Assembly: GCA_945889625.1 (NCBI GenBank) | Contig: CAMDCE010000032.1 | Location: 1 to 57,406 of the forward strand | Direction of reading: 5' to 3' | DNA length: 57,406 nucleotides | DNA from: Asaia bogorensis | GTDB lineage: Bacteria; Pseudomonadota; Alphaproteobacteria; Reyranellales; Reyranellaceae | Notes under the pieces: model-generated | Databases searched by the model: none | The model's input: the letters and a program-made list of their open reading frames with translations, nothing else | What the model was told of the DNA's origin: nothing | Translations under genes and position numbers: made by a program | In this document: positions 57,380 through 57,406 of the stretch, in pieces | Numbering within the stretch: position 1 is the first letter of the stretch | How the letters are laid out: every line of letters starts with the position of its first letter

Positions 57380-57406
57380 CTGGGGGCGCGCCACTGGAGT
57401 GGCGCG
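57380..57406. repeat. Family C element, cut by the window end
   Basis: CTGGGGGCGCGCCACT-GG-AGTGGCGCG, 7 bases after the ccmI stop, equals the first half of the family C elements at 40380 and 10884. The other half is beyond the window. Confidence 0.85.

Overview
The window is a high-GC chromosomal segment from an alphaproteobacterium. I think it is a Rhodospirillales or Reyranella-like soil lineage, but gene order alone cannot fix the genus. The main evidence is the rdgB-hemW cluster next to rph, with hrcA divergent from rph. Supporting evidence is a Tim44-like protein paired with mltA, HspQ, and a complete ccmABCDEFGHI operon. Almost every gene is protein coding and packed in ATGA, GTGA or TGATG overlaps. 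No tRNA, rRNA, CRISPR array or intact insertion sequence was seen.

Layout, left to right. 1-3548 (minus): lactate oxidation genes lutA-lutB-lutC, followed by a methyltransferase cut by the window edge. 3700-10312 (minus): an FkbM-type methyltransferase, mltA with a Tim44-domain gene, and a cluster of an MBL hydrolase, a methyltransferase and a membrane class III cyclase. 10504: hspQ. 10958-17142 (minus): a BMP/nucleoside-type ABC importer interleaved with two isochorismatase-fold amidohydrolases, one very like biuret amidohydrolase. 17477-21698 (plus): a tandem alpha/beta hydrolase, acyl carrier protein, AMP-forming ligase and SDR, which look like one acyl-activation unit. 21825-28121 (minus): a FATP-like acyl-CoA ligase and an RraA-fold protein, then rph-rdgB-hemW, a solute-binding protein and a decayed DUF433/DUF5615 toxin-antitoxin pair. 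28619-33354: hrcA, an L,D-transpeptidase, FAH-family hydrolase, zinc peptidase, xthA and a GlsB-type membrane protein. 33355-33872: repeat-rich, with an IS630 remnant. 33873-37560 (minus): a methyltransferase, a cNMP-binding protein and an unusual 904-residue ABC protein. 37741-44769 (plus): four glycosyltransferases, a histidine phosphatase, a deacetylase-like protein and a small membrane protein. 44766-49118: a peptide-type ABC transporter lacking its binding protein. 49285-57372: a zinc-ribbon protein, a candidate small RNA, and ccmA to ccmI.

The most unusual signals are in the DNA between genes. At least five families of inverted-repeat elements sit in gene junctions, often inside operons. 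In the ccm operon five junctions carry one, and some supply or remove start codons. Two loci (31205-31290 and 49110-49205) share a structured core preceded by an inverted copy of the upstream gene's own 3' end, stop codon included. A three-hairpin candidate sRNA with C-rich loops and a clear intrinsic terminator lies just before ccmA. The best protein novelties are the ABC protein with an apparently triplicated Q-loop/helical segment and degenerate ATPase motifs, and the hydrolase-ACP-ligase-SDR unit.
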